DNA of 64,000 bases, taken from the NCBI RefSeq assembly GCF_003725795.1, contig NZ_RBEE01000006.1, positions 1 to 64,000 of the forward strand, read 5' to 3'. The notes beneath the pieces were generated by a model. The model did no database searches and was not told the DNA's origin. It saw only the letters and a list, made by a program, of their open reading frames with translations. Position numbers and translations under genes: made by a program. The stretch comes from Pedobacter jejuensis (GTDB lineage: Bacteria; Bacteroidota; Bacteroidia; Sphingobacteriales; Sphingobacteriaceae). Shown piece by piece: positions 56,564-64,000 of this stretch (position 1 is its first letter; each line of letters begins with the position of its first letter).

Positions 56564-57514
56564 ATGACTATTGACACAAATAGACTAACAGGCTATCCCC
56601 CTGCCAGAATTGTATTTTTCACTTTTCTGTTACTCTGCTTCGGTAGCATTGCATCTGCACAAAATACTGTAGTTAAAATCATTCCTGCTGAGCTTAGCGA
56701 AATATCAGGCTTATTTACATCGAAAAATAATCTACTTTTTGTGCATAATGATAGTGGTGACACCTCACGGTTCTTTGCCATTGATGTGAAAGGGAATTTG
56801 GTTTCCACATTATATTTCAAGGGAGATCCATCGCAAAAGCATTTTGGAGTAAATGATTGTGAAGATATAGCCGGTGGCCCAGGCATTGTAAAGGATAAAA
56901 GCTACATTTATCTTGGTGATATCGGAGACAATGGTAGTAACCGCCCTTACGTAACAGTATATCGTTTCCAGGAGCCGAACAAGTTTTCCAGTACCATGCA
57001 GATAGAAAGTGAGGCAGTGCACCTCAAATATCCAAATGGTCCGCAGGATGCCGAAACTTTAATGGTTGATCCTATTTTGAAAGAATTGATTATCATTTCC
57101 AAACGGCAGGATACCGTTGGAATATATTCAACTGCTCTTTTCTTCAAAAACAAAGATACACTTACCATGAAAAAGCAGGGAAGCCTTTTCCTACCAGGCA
57201 AGGGTTTGGCAAAGTATGTTGTCTCTGGCGACATATCCCGTGATGGGCGACAGATTATAGTAAAGACTTATACTAACGTTTATTATTGGCAGAGAAACGG
57301 TAAAGAATCAATTTCCCAAACGTTAAAGCGGATGCCAATAAAACTTCCATACATCCTAGAGCGACAAGGAGAAGCTATTGGTTTCACCCCAGACGGAAAA
57401 GCCTATTACTGCATCAGCGAAGGAAAAAATGCAGTAATATATCGTTATAATCTTCCCAACACGTCCTCAAAGCAGGTGTTGCCTTCGCGAGTTCGTTCAT
57501 CTGGTAAGCTGTAA
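56564..57514 (+). CDS. secreted beta-propeller-like protein, unknown function
   Basis: 316 aa. A signal peptide (FFTFLLLCFGSIASAQ, cleaved near residue 33) precedes a repetitive beta-rich domain with motifs such as LFVHNDSGDTSRFFAIDVKG, NDCEDIAGGPG, SYIYLGDIGDNGSNRPYVTVYRF and GKAYYCISEGKN. The 'HNDSGD ... EDIA ... LGDIGDN' pattern recurs in extracellular beta-propeller families of unknown role. Its GC content is a little higher than that of its neighbours. Probably periplasmic or secreted. A TAATTTTG box at 56486-56493 may be the promoter. No enzyme motif is seen. Confidence 0.72.
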   Translation: MTIDTNRLTGYPPARIVFFTFLLLCFGSIASAQNTVVKIIPAELSEISGLFTSKNNLLFVHNDSGDTSRFFAIDVKGNLVSTLYFKGDPSQKHFGVNDCEDIAGGPGIVKDKSYIYLGDIGDNGSNRPYVTVYRFQEPNKFSSTMQIESEAVHLKYPNGPQDAETLMVDPILKELIIISKRQDTVGIYSTALFFKNKDTLTMKKQGSLFLPGKGLAKYVVSGDISRDGRQIIVKTYTNVYYWQRNGKESISQTLKRMPIKLPYILERQGEAIGFTPDGKAYYCISEGKNAVIYRYNLPNTSSKQVLPSRVRSSGKL

Positions 57515-58442
57515 ATGAAGAAGATTGTCAGAGTTGAAAGCCTGTTTGAGAAGTTAATGATAGAATTTGAAATCTGGGATAAAATGCTAATGATGTAATC
57601 TTTGATTTTGAATGCAGAATAATAAAATCTCAATGTGAGTACACCTTCCTGATTTTGCACGACAGTTTTATTGATTTATCAAGAGGGAAAGATAATATTG
57701 ATACCTTAAAGTTGATTTCTTAGGGCAAAAAAAGTGGGCAAATCAAACAAAAATTTGATTTGCCCACTATGGTAGCCGTTAATGGACAGATTTCGAATTT
57801 TTTCTTGGCTGATTTGCAGGAATTGGCGAAAGTTGCAAACTATTTCAAAACTTGAAAGGATCGTCCTTAGACAATTTTCGAACTAAAATTAGGCAATGAT
57901 CGATATCCAGAAAATCAATCTTTATATGAAATATGATCTAACTAATATATAATTTAATCCATTCAATTTTGACGTGTATTTGCTTTAATTCGAAGTGACA
58001 TTTTAAATTTAAAAGGTCACTTACAACCTGTGAATCACTGATCGCTTCGTGTATACTTTTTGACATGAGGAAGTTTATTAAAACCAAAATTTTGATCGCT
58101 TATTTCAGTTCTCTTAACCAAAGATAAAATTTGAAAAACTATTAATTTTTAATCTCCCCTAAACAGAAGGGCTTGAATAACCTGCTAATTATTAAGGTTT
58201 CCTACAGAGCTGTCCACTGGCTGCGAGATTGTACTGTTGATACGAACGTTTCATAGTGTTTGGTCTTTCAATTAATATCATATCTATCGAAGGAAATCAA
58301 TAATCCATAAAAATTAACTGAACTTAAAATGTGAATAAATCATAATTTAAAGAATATGCCCGACAGATGATTACATACAGTTATGAAAATCTAGTCGGTA
58401 TAAATGATTGGTGTTAAGAGCCATTGTCAAATTTGTTGTCAA
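57515..58442. other. 928-bp intergenic region with an orphan terminator
   Basis: The only structure is the strong hairpin at 57733-57768, with no gene upstream within 200 bases. Directly after it, 57769-57855 can encode a 28-residue peptide starting MVAVNGQISNFFLADL, possibly a remnant of a lost gene. The rest is AT-rich with stops in all frames. It separates the housekeeping part of the window from the peptide locus. Confidence 0.5.
57733..57768. terminator. orphan perfect 15-bp stem terminator
   Basis: AGTGGGCAAATCAAA (57733-57747) pairs perfectly with TTTGATTTGCCCACT (57754-57768). It lies in an ORF-free stretch, more than 200 bases past the nearest stop codon, suggesting a vanished gene or an element end. 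Confidence 0.6.
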
Positions 58443-59153
58443 TTAATTTAGGATGCAATAAAACTCATCCATACTTTTTTTTAAAGCAGGCCAATGTAAT
58501 GAACTCACAACGGAATTAACACCATTACATAAAAAGATCCTGTTACCTTCAATTTTTTCAATATGGCGAACGGATATGATAAATGAACGGTTAATTCTAC
58601 TGAATATTGAATTATCCTTTAATCTATTTTCCATCTCACTTAATTTACAATATGGAACCAAAATGTCATTTAAAGTATGGATCTTTATATAATTTCCATA
58701 GCCCTCAACGGCAATTATTTCGTTTAACCGAACTTTGATTAAACTTTTTTTCCCATTTAGCTTTATCATTATAAATGGTTCTTCAATCACCATTCTATTA
58801 ATTAATTCTTTCAAATTAGCTTCGAATATTTCAAAGGTGAACGGCGAATGCAAAAATCGGCGAGCATCCACACCATAACCATCTATACAATATTCAGAAA
58901 TAGCACTAACTAATATTATGTGTCTTATTTTATAGCCAATCTGTCTGCAAACTTCTAATCCAGACAATGCCGGCATTTCAATCTCTGTAAACAGAAAGTC
59001 TATTTTGTGTTCTAACTGATTGATATCATCTACAGCTTGGTGCGGGTTTGTGTAATATTCAGACAACGTTAATGCTGGCATCAAGGAGATGTAATTAGAG
59101 ATTTTTGATTTACCAATCGGTTCATTGGCGATTACAATACACGTAAGTTTCAT
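58443..59153 (-). CDS. LytTR-family response regulator with degenerate receiver
   Basis: 236 aa. The N-terminal receiver (1-115) has lost its usual residues: the acidic pocket DDE reads ANE (9-11), the phospho-acceptor position carries Glu57 (LFTEIEMP) instead of Asp, and the conserved Lys is Ser103 (RFLHSPF). The C-terminal LytTR DNA-binding domain (about 130-235) looks normal (VRLNEIIAVEGYGNYIKIHT, INRSFIISVRHIEKIEGN). It is therefore probably a phosphorylation-independent regulator, with Glu57 acting as a permanent phospho-mimic. No histidine kinase gene is visible. Divergent from the peptide locus, which it is likely to control. Confidence 0.87.
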   Translation of the reverse strand: MKLTCIVIANEPIGKSKISNYISLMPALTLSEYYTNPHQAVDDINQLEHKIDFLFTEIEMPALSGLEVCRQIGYKIRHIILVSAISEYCIDGYGVDARRFLHSPFTFEIFEANLKELINRMVIEEPFIMIKLNGKKSLIKVRLNEIIAVEGYGNYIKIHTLNDILVPYCKLSEMENRLKDNSIFSRINRSFIISVRHIEKIEGNRIFLCNGVNSVVSSLHWPALKKSMDEFYCILN

Positions 59154-59387
59154 AGTTATAGATTTTTCGTGATTTAGCCATTTTAAATATAAAATTCAAT
59201 TATGAACTGTAATTTTTTCGTTCACATAAAAATTGAGGGGTATTCGAATAAAAAAATAAATTGTAGTTAATATGTCATTATAAATTTCTTAACTTCACAT
59301 GTAGCGCTTAAGGCAGGACAATTAACAACTGTAAATCAGATACTTAATCCTATTTTTATGTAATTACTGCATTATGATTAATATACT

Positions 59388-60977
59388 ATGAACCTGTTCA
59401 AAACCAAGACGTCCAATCTAGAAAGTGTTACTTATGACTTAATCAAAGCTTTAAGTGCCAAAGTGCTTTCACCAAGTATTTCAGAGTGCCTCAAAGCTCA
59501 TCCTGACTTTCCTAGTATGCTATCCATAAGTGACTGTCTTACTGATTGGAATATCCAAAACAAAACATATCACATTCGCAAGGAAGAATATAATGTTAAT
59601 GATCTACTCTTTCCATTTATTGCCTACTATCAAGAAGCGGGCGGGCGATTTGTATTAATCAATAGCATTGAAAATGGGATTGTTAGATTTTCTGATGAGA
59701 ACCATAAAAAATCCGAATTAAAGGAATCCGAATTTCTGAAAAGATGGAACGGAGTAGTATTATATGCTGAGAAAAATGATACAAGTGGAGAAGTGGATTA
59801 TAAAAAAAACAGAGTGAAGTCGATTTTGAACAGTTTATTGATTCCTGGATTTCTGATTTTTATCATTACCAGTTTCCTACTCTTTTACTCAACAATAGCT
59901 TTCTCTTCCATAATCATTATATCAAGTCTCTTAAAGATTTGCGGCACATCTATTAGTGTCTTATTAATTATTCAGAGTATAAACTCAAATAATCCTTTTA
60001 TACAGAATTTATGCGGGCTAACTGGTAATAAAGATGATTGCAATGCTATCTTAAAGTCGGAAGCAGCTAAGGTAACCTCATGGCTGAGTTGGAGCGAGGT
60101 GGGCTTATTTTATTTTTCGGGCACTTTATTATCTTTAATTTCTGTTTCATCCTCGTTAGTCTTACTTGCCTGGCTTAATGCATTGGCTTTGCCGTATGTC
60201 ATTTATTCTATTAGCTATCAGTATAGTGTAAAGAAATGGTGTGTTTTGTGCTGCATGGTGCAAATATTATTAGTGCTTGAGTTTGTGTCAAATTTATACT
60301 TTGGTGTTTTCAATTTAACGTTCAATCCTCTCCTGTCAAATTTAAGCATTCTCATTCTGTGCTTAGCTTTCCCTATACTTATGTGGTCATTTTTGAAACC
60401 TTTTTTTTCTCAGGCAGCGGAACTTCCCCTAGCAAAGTATCAGCTTAAAAAGTTTAAATTTAACAATCAACTTTTCCAGCAAGCTTTAACCAACCAACCG
60501 CGTTTCGCAATTTCGGAGGAGCTTAGACCTATAGTATTGGGGAACCCTAATGCTGAGACAATTATTACGATGGTTAGTAATCCTTTTTGTGGCCCATGTG
60601 CAGCTGCCCATAAAAAAATTGAAAGTTTATTAGCTGAAAGAACTAATATTAGAATAAATATCGTTTTTATACAGAAAAGAGAATGGGAGAAAAGTGACAA
60701 AATGCTTATAACTCAGCATTTATTTTCATTGATGAAAACTGAGAATGAATCTATCGGTCAAGCATTAAATAGCTGGTACAGTGCAACGGAAAAGAACTAT
60801 TCTTTTTTGGCTAAGCAATATCCCATCCCAATCGATAATGAGGCAGAAAAGACAGCGAAGCTTCAACATAATTGGTGTGATTTGGCAAATGTTACCTTTA
60901 CACCTACTTTTTTCATAAATGGCTACAAATTACCTGAACCCTATCGGATTGAGGATCTAAAATATTTACTTAATTAA
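59388..60977 (+). CDS. fusion of C39-like domain, VKOR and thioredoxin: periplasmic disulfide-forming enzyme
   Basis: 529 aa. Residues about 1-130 resemble an inactive peptidase-C39-like domain (FPSMLSISDCLTDWNI; RFVLINSIENGIVRFSDE), also found in similar fusion proteins. Residues about 145-360 hold membrane helices of vitamin K epoxide reductase (VKOR): loop cysteines Cys209 and Cys218 (LCGLTGNKDDCNA) and active CXXC Cys285-Cys288 (KWCVLCC). A C-terminal DsbA-like thioredoxin domain (about 380-529) has CGPC at 401-404 (SNPFCGPCAAAH). It should make disulfides in exported substrates with quinone as electron acceptor. Directly upstream of the Cys-rich peptide gene. Confidence 0.9.
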   Translation: MNLFKTKTSNLESVTYDLIKALSAKVLSPSISECLKAHPDFPSMLSISDCLTDWNIQNKTYHIRKEEYNVNDLLFPFIAYYQEAGGRFVLINSIENGIVRFSDENHKKSELKESEFLKRWNGVVLYAEKNDTSGEVDYKKNRVKSILNSLLIPGFLIFIITSFLLFYSTIAFSSIIIISSLLKICGTSISVLLIIQSINSNNPFIQNLCGLTGNKDDCNAILKSEAAKVTSWLSWSEVGLFYFSGTLLSLISVSSSLVLLAWLNALALPYVIYSISYQYSVKKWCVLCCMVQILLVLEFVSNLYFGVFNLTFNPLLSNLSILILCLAFPILMWSFLKPFFSQAAELPLAKYQLKKFKFNNQLFQQALTNQPRFAISEELRPIVLGNPNAETIITMVSNPFCGPCAAAHKKIESLLAERTNIRINIVFIQKREWEKSDKMLITQHLFSLMKTENESIGQALNSWYSATEKNYSFLAKQYPIPIDNEAEKTAKLQHNWCDLANVTFTPTFFINGYKLPEPYRIEDLKYLLN

Positions 60978-61056
60978 ATTATAATCAAAAAATATAATCC
61001 TTTCCCCATAACGGGAAGGTTAAGACATTAGACGAACTGATGAATAGGCTACCAGG

Positions 61057-61064
61057 TAGTTTTG
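61057..61064 (+). promoter_or_regulatory. -7 promoter box before the peptide gene
   Basis: TAGTTTTG matches TAnnTTTG, 41 bases before the peptide ATG. No TTG at the usual distance upstream, so weak support; the peptide may instead be read from upstream. Confidence 0.35.
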
Positions 61065-61104
61065 TTCTAAAAAAAATCAATTATAAAATTTAAAATTTAC
61101 TATT

Positions 61105-61380
61105 ATGAAAGACCAAAAAAGAAATCAAGAAGAGAACCAGCTAAAAAGTCACATTTTTTCCCGTGAGGAGTTAAGACAAATAAAAGGTGGGGAGGATGAT
61201 CCCTATGGTTATGGCACAGGTCGTTGTTTCGGAACATATGATGACAGGATTTGTTGGTATATGGGCCCTAGTGGAGTTGAAGTAAATGGTGAATGCGGTA
61301 GCTCTGACAATGGCTCGCAATGCAGATGTATTGCTTTTGACAGGTCATCTAGTGTTCCAGACTCTAGTTGCGTTAGATAA
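61105..61380 (+). CDS. double-glycine-leader cysteine-rich secreted peptide precursor
   Basis: 91 aa. The leader (1-29) ends FSREELRQIKGG, the Bacteroidota double-glycine processing motif recognised by C39-type peptidase transporters. The predicted mature part, 62 residues from Glu30, contains six cysteines (41, 50, 64, 73, 75, 89), spaced C-X8-C-X13-C-X8-C-X-C-X13-C, and is rich in Gly, Ser, Tyr and Asp. With a disulfide-forming enzyme upstream and a thioredoxin downstream it probably has three disulfides. No lanthipeptide or radical-SAM enzyme gene is near. It could be a bacteriocin-like peptide or a signal; no similarity is recognised. Confidence 0.85.
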   Translation: MKDQKRNQEENQLKSHIFSREELRQIKGGEDDPYGYGTGRCFGTYDDRICWYMGPSGVEVNGECGSSDNGSQCRCIAFDRSSSVPDSSCVR

Positions 61381-61430
61381 TTTAACTTGTTTCGGAGAAA
61401 CATTGATTCTCCGAAACAAAATATACTTTT

Positions 61431-62564
61431 ATGAATAAAAAATTATTATTGATCATATTTAGCTTTGCCTTTACAAATATTTATTCACAAGATAGCTTTA
61501 GGGTGTCTGGAGTTGTATTACCAGCGTTAGGAGCTAAGAAAGCATACCTGATAATTAAAAGTAATGATCAAAGAAAAATAATACATAAGGACTCGTCAGC
61601 GGTTATAAACGGTAGCTTTAAGATTAGCGGCATGCTTTCTGAACCCTCACAAAATGCTACCTTGAGATTAGAAACAGTAAAAAAGAGTTATACTTATGAT
61701 TTTGTTCTTGATTCGGGAATTAATAATATAAAACCGGTTTGGAATAACATAGATGAAGGATCGCGTGGAATTATGCAAAGTGAAACCGTTTCCAATGCAA
61801 TTAAGAATAAGATTGACTCTATTAAAAGAAAAAGCTATCGGGACTATGCCACTAAAGAAGGCATTACTGGTGGTTTTGCACTGCCTAAAGAAGAAAATCA
61901 CCGTCAATGTGTCGAAATACTATCATTACTAAAAAAATATCCTGATAACTATTATAGTCTTATTTCACTCTTTATTTTGAGCAAATCTGCTATTATGTAT
62001 GATTACCCTGAAGAAATTATTGAAACCTTTAACGAATTTTCAATTGAACTTAAATCTTCTGCTTTAGGAAGAGAGTTAATCGCCAATAAAACAGGAGATA
62101 TAAAGGCAAAACTAAACGCAATAGAAGGCCATTTAGCTCCTGTATTCACCGCTTTGGATGTTAATAATTATGAGTTTACGAATAATTCATTTACAAAATA
62201 TCCTTATCTTATAGTCTTCTCAGCAACCTGGTGCATCCCATGTCAAAAGCAACTCCCTGCATTGCAATCTCTTTATTCTAAGTATAACAAAAATGGCCTG
62301 AAAATTATATATATTTCTTTGGATAAAGATTTTGAAAAATGGAAGAAACACATCCGTCAAAATCCAAAAGAATGGATAAATATTTCCGATGCTTCAGAAT
62401 ACCAGAAGGGACGTATTGGAAAATTATATCATGTCTCAGCTGTTCCTACCTATATTCTTGTCAATCAAAATGGAATTATTAGCTATAATTCGGATACCAT
62501 GGATCCTGACCTATCAAAGATTGAAAAATATGTTGAGCAAACTATCAGCCTCAAAGATCAATAG
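61431..62564 (+). CDS. TlpA-like thioredoxin with N-terminal DUF4369 domain
   Basis: 377 aa with a signal peptide (LLLIIFSFAFTNIYSQ), a DUF4369-like beta domain (about 20-130), a helical middle, and a TlpA/ResA thioredoxin domain (from about 240) with active CIPC at 268-271 (FSATWCIPCQKQLPAL) and cis-Pro VSAVPTYIL. Periplasmic. Such proteins reduce or isomerise disulfides; next to a VKOR fusion and a Cys-rich peptide it may correct mispaired disulfides. 50 bases after the peptide gene, and 2 bases before the glycosyltransferase gene. Confidence 0.85.
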   Translation: MNKKLLLIIFSFAFTNIYSQDSFRVSGVVLPALGAKKAYLIIKSNDQRKIIHKDSSAVINGSFKISGMLSEPSQNATLRLETVKKSYTYDFVLDSGINNIKPVWNNIDEGSRGIMQSETVSNAIKNKIDSIKRKSYRDYATKEGITGGFALPKEENHRQCVEILSLLKKYPDNYYSLISLFILSKSAIMYDYPEEIIETFNEFSIELKSSALGRELIANKTGDIKAKLNAIEGHLAPVFTALDVNNYEFTNNSFTKYPYLIVFSATWCIPCQKQLPALQSLYSKYNKNGLKIIYISLDKDFEKWKKHIRQNPKEWINISDASEYQKGRIGKLYHVSAVPTYILVNQNGIISYNSDTMDPDLSKIEKYVEQTISLKDQ

Positions 62565-62566
62565 AT

Positions 62567-63214
62567 ATGGTTCCTAATATTATTCATCAAATTGTAGGCC
62601 CAAAGACGAATAAGATTGTCGATCGCTGCCTCCTTTCTTGGCAACAATTACGTGGACACAAATTCCGGTTCTTAACCTGGAATGATCAAAATATAGAGAT
62701 TTTTCTGGGAAAATATTACCCAGGGTATCTACCTATGTTTTTAAATGCTCGCAATCATGCTGAAGCTGCGGATATTGCTCGGTATATAATTATATTTCAT
62801 TATGGTGGTTACTATATGGATTGGGATATTCAGCTGTTAGATAAAGATAAATTTTTAAACTTGGCGGAGCGCCATCCTAATGGATTTCTTTTGAGAGACC
62901 CGAGGGACGGAAGTATTGCTTCAGAATGTTTTTCTGCCTGCAGAAATGAACAATATTTAAGTGAGCTAGTGGAGGATATATCGCACCAATTTGATAACAG
63001 ATTGTTTATGGGCAAGCACACTTTATTCTATTCCGGTCCTTTCCGCATGAAAGCTGTTTTAGATAAGGCAGTTGTTACATGCCAAACGATTATAGACGTA
63101 AAAGAAGTATTTCTTTATGATTACAGCGAAATTCAGAAAATGCCCGAACGAAATAATGATAAGCCTTTGATTCATTACTGGCTTCATTCTTGGTTGGCTG
63201 AAAGAAGTGAATAA
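62567..63214 (+). CDS. GT32-like glycosyltransferase (capsular/OCH1-like)
   Basis: 215 aa, cytoplasmic (no signal or membrane segment). N-terminal IPNIIHQI-type motif (VPNIIHQIVGPKTNKIVDRCLLSWQQL) and the DXD metal site D85-W-D87 in GGYYMDWDIQLL, preceded by ADIARYIIIFHYGG, mark the glycosyltransferase sugar-binding DXD (GT32) family. Only two bases separate it from the TlpA-like gene, so the two are cotranscribed. In a peptide operon it could glycosylate the peptide before export, but a role in surface polysaccharide is also possible; there is no other polysaccharide gene here. Confidence 0.82.
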   Translation: MVPNIIHQIVGPKTNKIVDRCLLSWQQLRGHKFRFLTWNDQNIEIFLGKYYPGYLPMFLNARNHAEAADIARYIIIFHYGGYYMDWDIQLLDKDKFLNLAERHPNGFLLRDPRDGSIASECFSACRNEQYLSELVEDISHQFDNRLFMGKHTLFYSGPFRMKAVLDKAVVTCQTIIDVKEVFLYDYSEIQKMPERNNDKPLIHYWLHSWLAERSE

Positions 63215-63514
63215 TACTTTACCTTAATTGACCGAAGATTAAATCTATATAACCCTGGTTAAAAAGATTGTTTAAATACTTTTTTCATACTGTTCTCGGT
63301 ATTCTGGGCAATGATGTGTTTAAAAAGATGATATTTAAGATAAGATTATTAATTGAAGGTTATCGTTATCCTCTATAAATAAAATACTTTCTTTACTCAT
63401 AAATAAATCAGAATGCAACGAACGTTGCTTAAATTTCTATCCTTCTATTTAGGAAAGAAAATTTAAATGAAGCTACTAAATCTCGCCTCTATATAAAAAA
63501 CATCAGAATTTTTT
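63215..63514. other. 300-bp convergent intergenic region
   Basis: Between the convergent glycosyltransferase and HlyD genes. It holds a small palindrome CAACGAACGTTG (63418-63429) and no ORF; no clear terminator is seen for either gene. Confidence 0.4.
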
Positions 63515-64000
63515 TCAATTACTATTTAGCATTTTAATGATGTTCCTCATAAAACGCTGAAGCAAACTGCTTTCTCGTGTAACAATCTCGGCATCTGCCA
63601 TCATACCTGGTTTGAGTATAATTGGATGATCTTTATCTTTTTGTTCGAATCTGGTAAAATCAATTTTAGCGACAAATACACTATCCTTTAGGGCAACATC
63701 GGTTATATAACTAATTTTGCCTTCTATTATGCCGTATTCTTCAAAAGGGAAACTACGCATCTTAACCAAGGTTCGTTGCCCTAAGCTCACTTTACCCATG
63801 TTATATTGTGGTATTTGTACTTCTCCAAAGAAATTTGTGTTACCAGGGTTGACTATGAAGAGTTCTTGATTCAAGGAAACTTGCTGATTTTCTTGTATTA
63901 TTCCTGCGAAACCAACCCTACCCTCAAGGGGAGCAGTAATCACATACCTCATGATCCAAGCCTCGGTTTCATTTTGGATGCTTTTTAAAGCTTGACGAAA
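63515..64000 (-). CDS. HlyD-family secretion adaptor, C-terminal part (runs off window)
   Basis: The minus-strand frame enters from the window edge (FRQALKSIQNETEAWI) and ends at 63515, so this is the C-terminal 162 codons of a longer protein; the ATG at 63952 is internal. The sequence WIMRYVITAPLEGRVGFAG, then a lipoyl-like/barrel-sandwich beta region (FGEVQIPQYNMGKVSLGQRTLVKMRSFPFEEYGIIEGKI) and a C-terminal amphipathic helix is the HlyD/MFP adaptor pattern. It would link a C39-type peptide ABC transporter to the outer membrane and export the GG-leader peptide. The transporter is expected beyond the window. Confidence 0.82.
   Translation of the reverse strand, partial: FRQALKSIQNETEAWIMRYVITAPLEGRVGFAGIIQENQQVSLNQELFIVNPGNTNFFGEVQIPQYNMGKVSLGQRTLVKMRSFPFEEYGIIEGKISYITDVALKDSVFVAKIDFTRFEQKDKDHPIILKPGMMADAEIVTRESSLLQRFMRNIIKMLNSN

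Noticed and set aside
57769..57855. 28-codon ORF after the orphan terminator (MVAVNGQISNFFLADL...)
   Set aside because: Too short, no start signal, no family; kept only as a possible gene remnant.
1..64000. tRNA or rRNA genes
   Set aside because: The intergenic gaps were read for cloverleaf-like sequences and the conserved GGTTCGAATC-type arm; none was found.

Overview
The window looks like a stretch of chromosome from a low-GC Bacteroidota, most likely a Sphingobacteriaceae member close to Pedobacter. This rests on a SusC/SusD pair, FtsX followed by a DUF3098 protein, UvrA, LeuRS and RecA of Bacteroidota type, promoters of the TTG ... TAnnTTTG kind rather than -35/-10 boxes, few Shine-Dalgarno sequences, and TIR-flanked repeats and RAYT/REP-like elements. 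No rRNA, tRNA or CRISPR array was found.

Layout. 1-0.76 kb: end of an IS3-type insertion sequence and a REP-associated transposase. 0.9-13 kb: housekeeping genes (secreted S9 peptidase, DnaJ-like chaperone, HerA-like ATPase, sugar nucleotidyltransferase plus kinase, fasciclin lipoprotein, DnaK, GPH-type MFS carrier). 13-18.2 kb: an orphan SusD/SusC pair on the minus strand. 18.7-24.6 kb: DEAD-box helicase with a long leader, a repeat field, leucyl-tRNA synthetase carrying an in-frame DUF559 nuclease element, and two MITE-like elements. 25-30 kb: a core cluster ftsX-DUF3098-uppP-truB-yitT, then ribF. 30-39.7 kb: cation/proton antiporter (frameshifted near its 3' end), membrane proteins, uvrA, an ECF sigma factor, MFS exporter. 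39.7-43.5 kb: a 301-bp tandem repeat, nth, recA, and a TIR element between long direct repeats. 43.5-57.5 kb: tsaD, tamB-like gene, pta-ackA, a secreted glycoside hydrolase, the ohrR-ohr pair with a clear operator, and a secreted beta-propeller-like protein. 58.4-64 kb: an accessory locus with an atypical LytTR regulator, a VKOR-thioredoxin fusion, a double-glycine-leader cysteine-rich peptide, a TlpA-like thioredoxin, a GT32-like glycosyltransferase and an HlyD-type secretion adaptor running off the window.

The two most interesting items are: (1) a 151-codon DUF559 (PD-(D/E)XK-like) endonuclease element bounded by inverted repeats and inserted in frame inside leuS, so that an essential tRNA synthetase carries a nuclease domain; and (2) the 58.4-64 kb locus, which reads as a system for making, oxidising (three possible disulfides), perhaps glycosylating and exporting a small peptide. 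A third theme is the wealth of non-coding repeats: an exact 301-bp period array, MITE-like pairs and REP-like hairpins. All functional statements come from reading motifs by eye; no database search was run.
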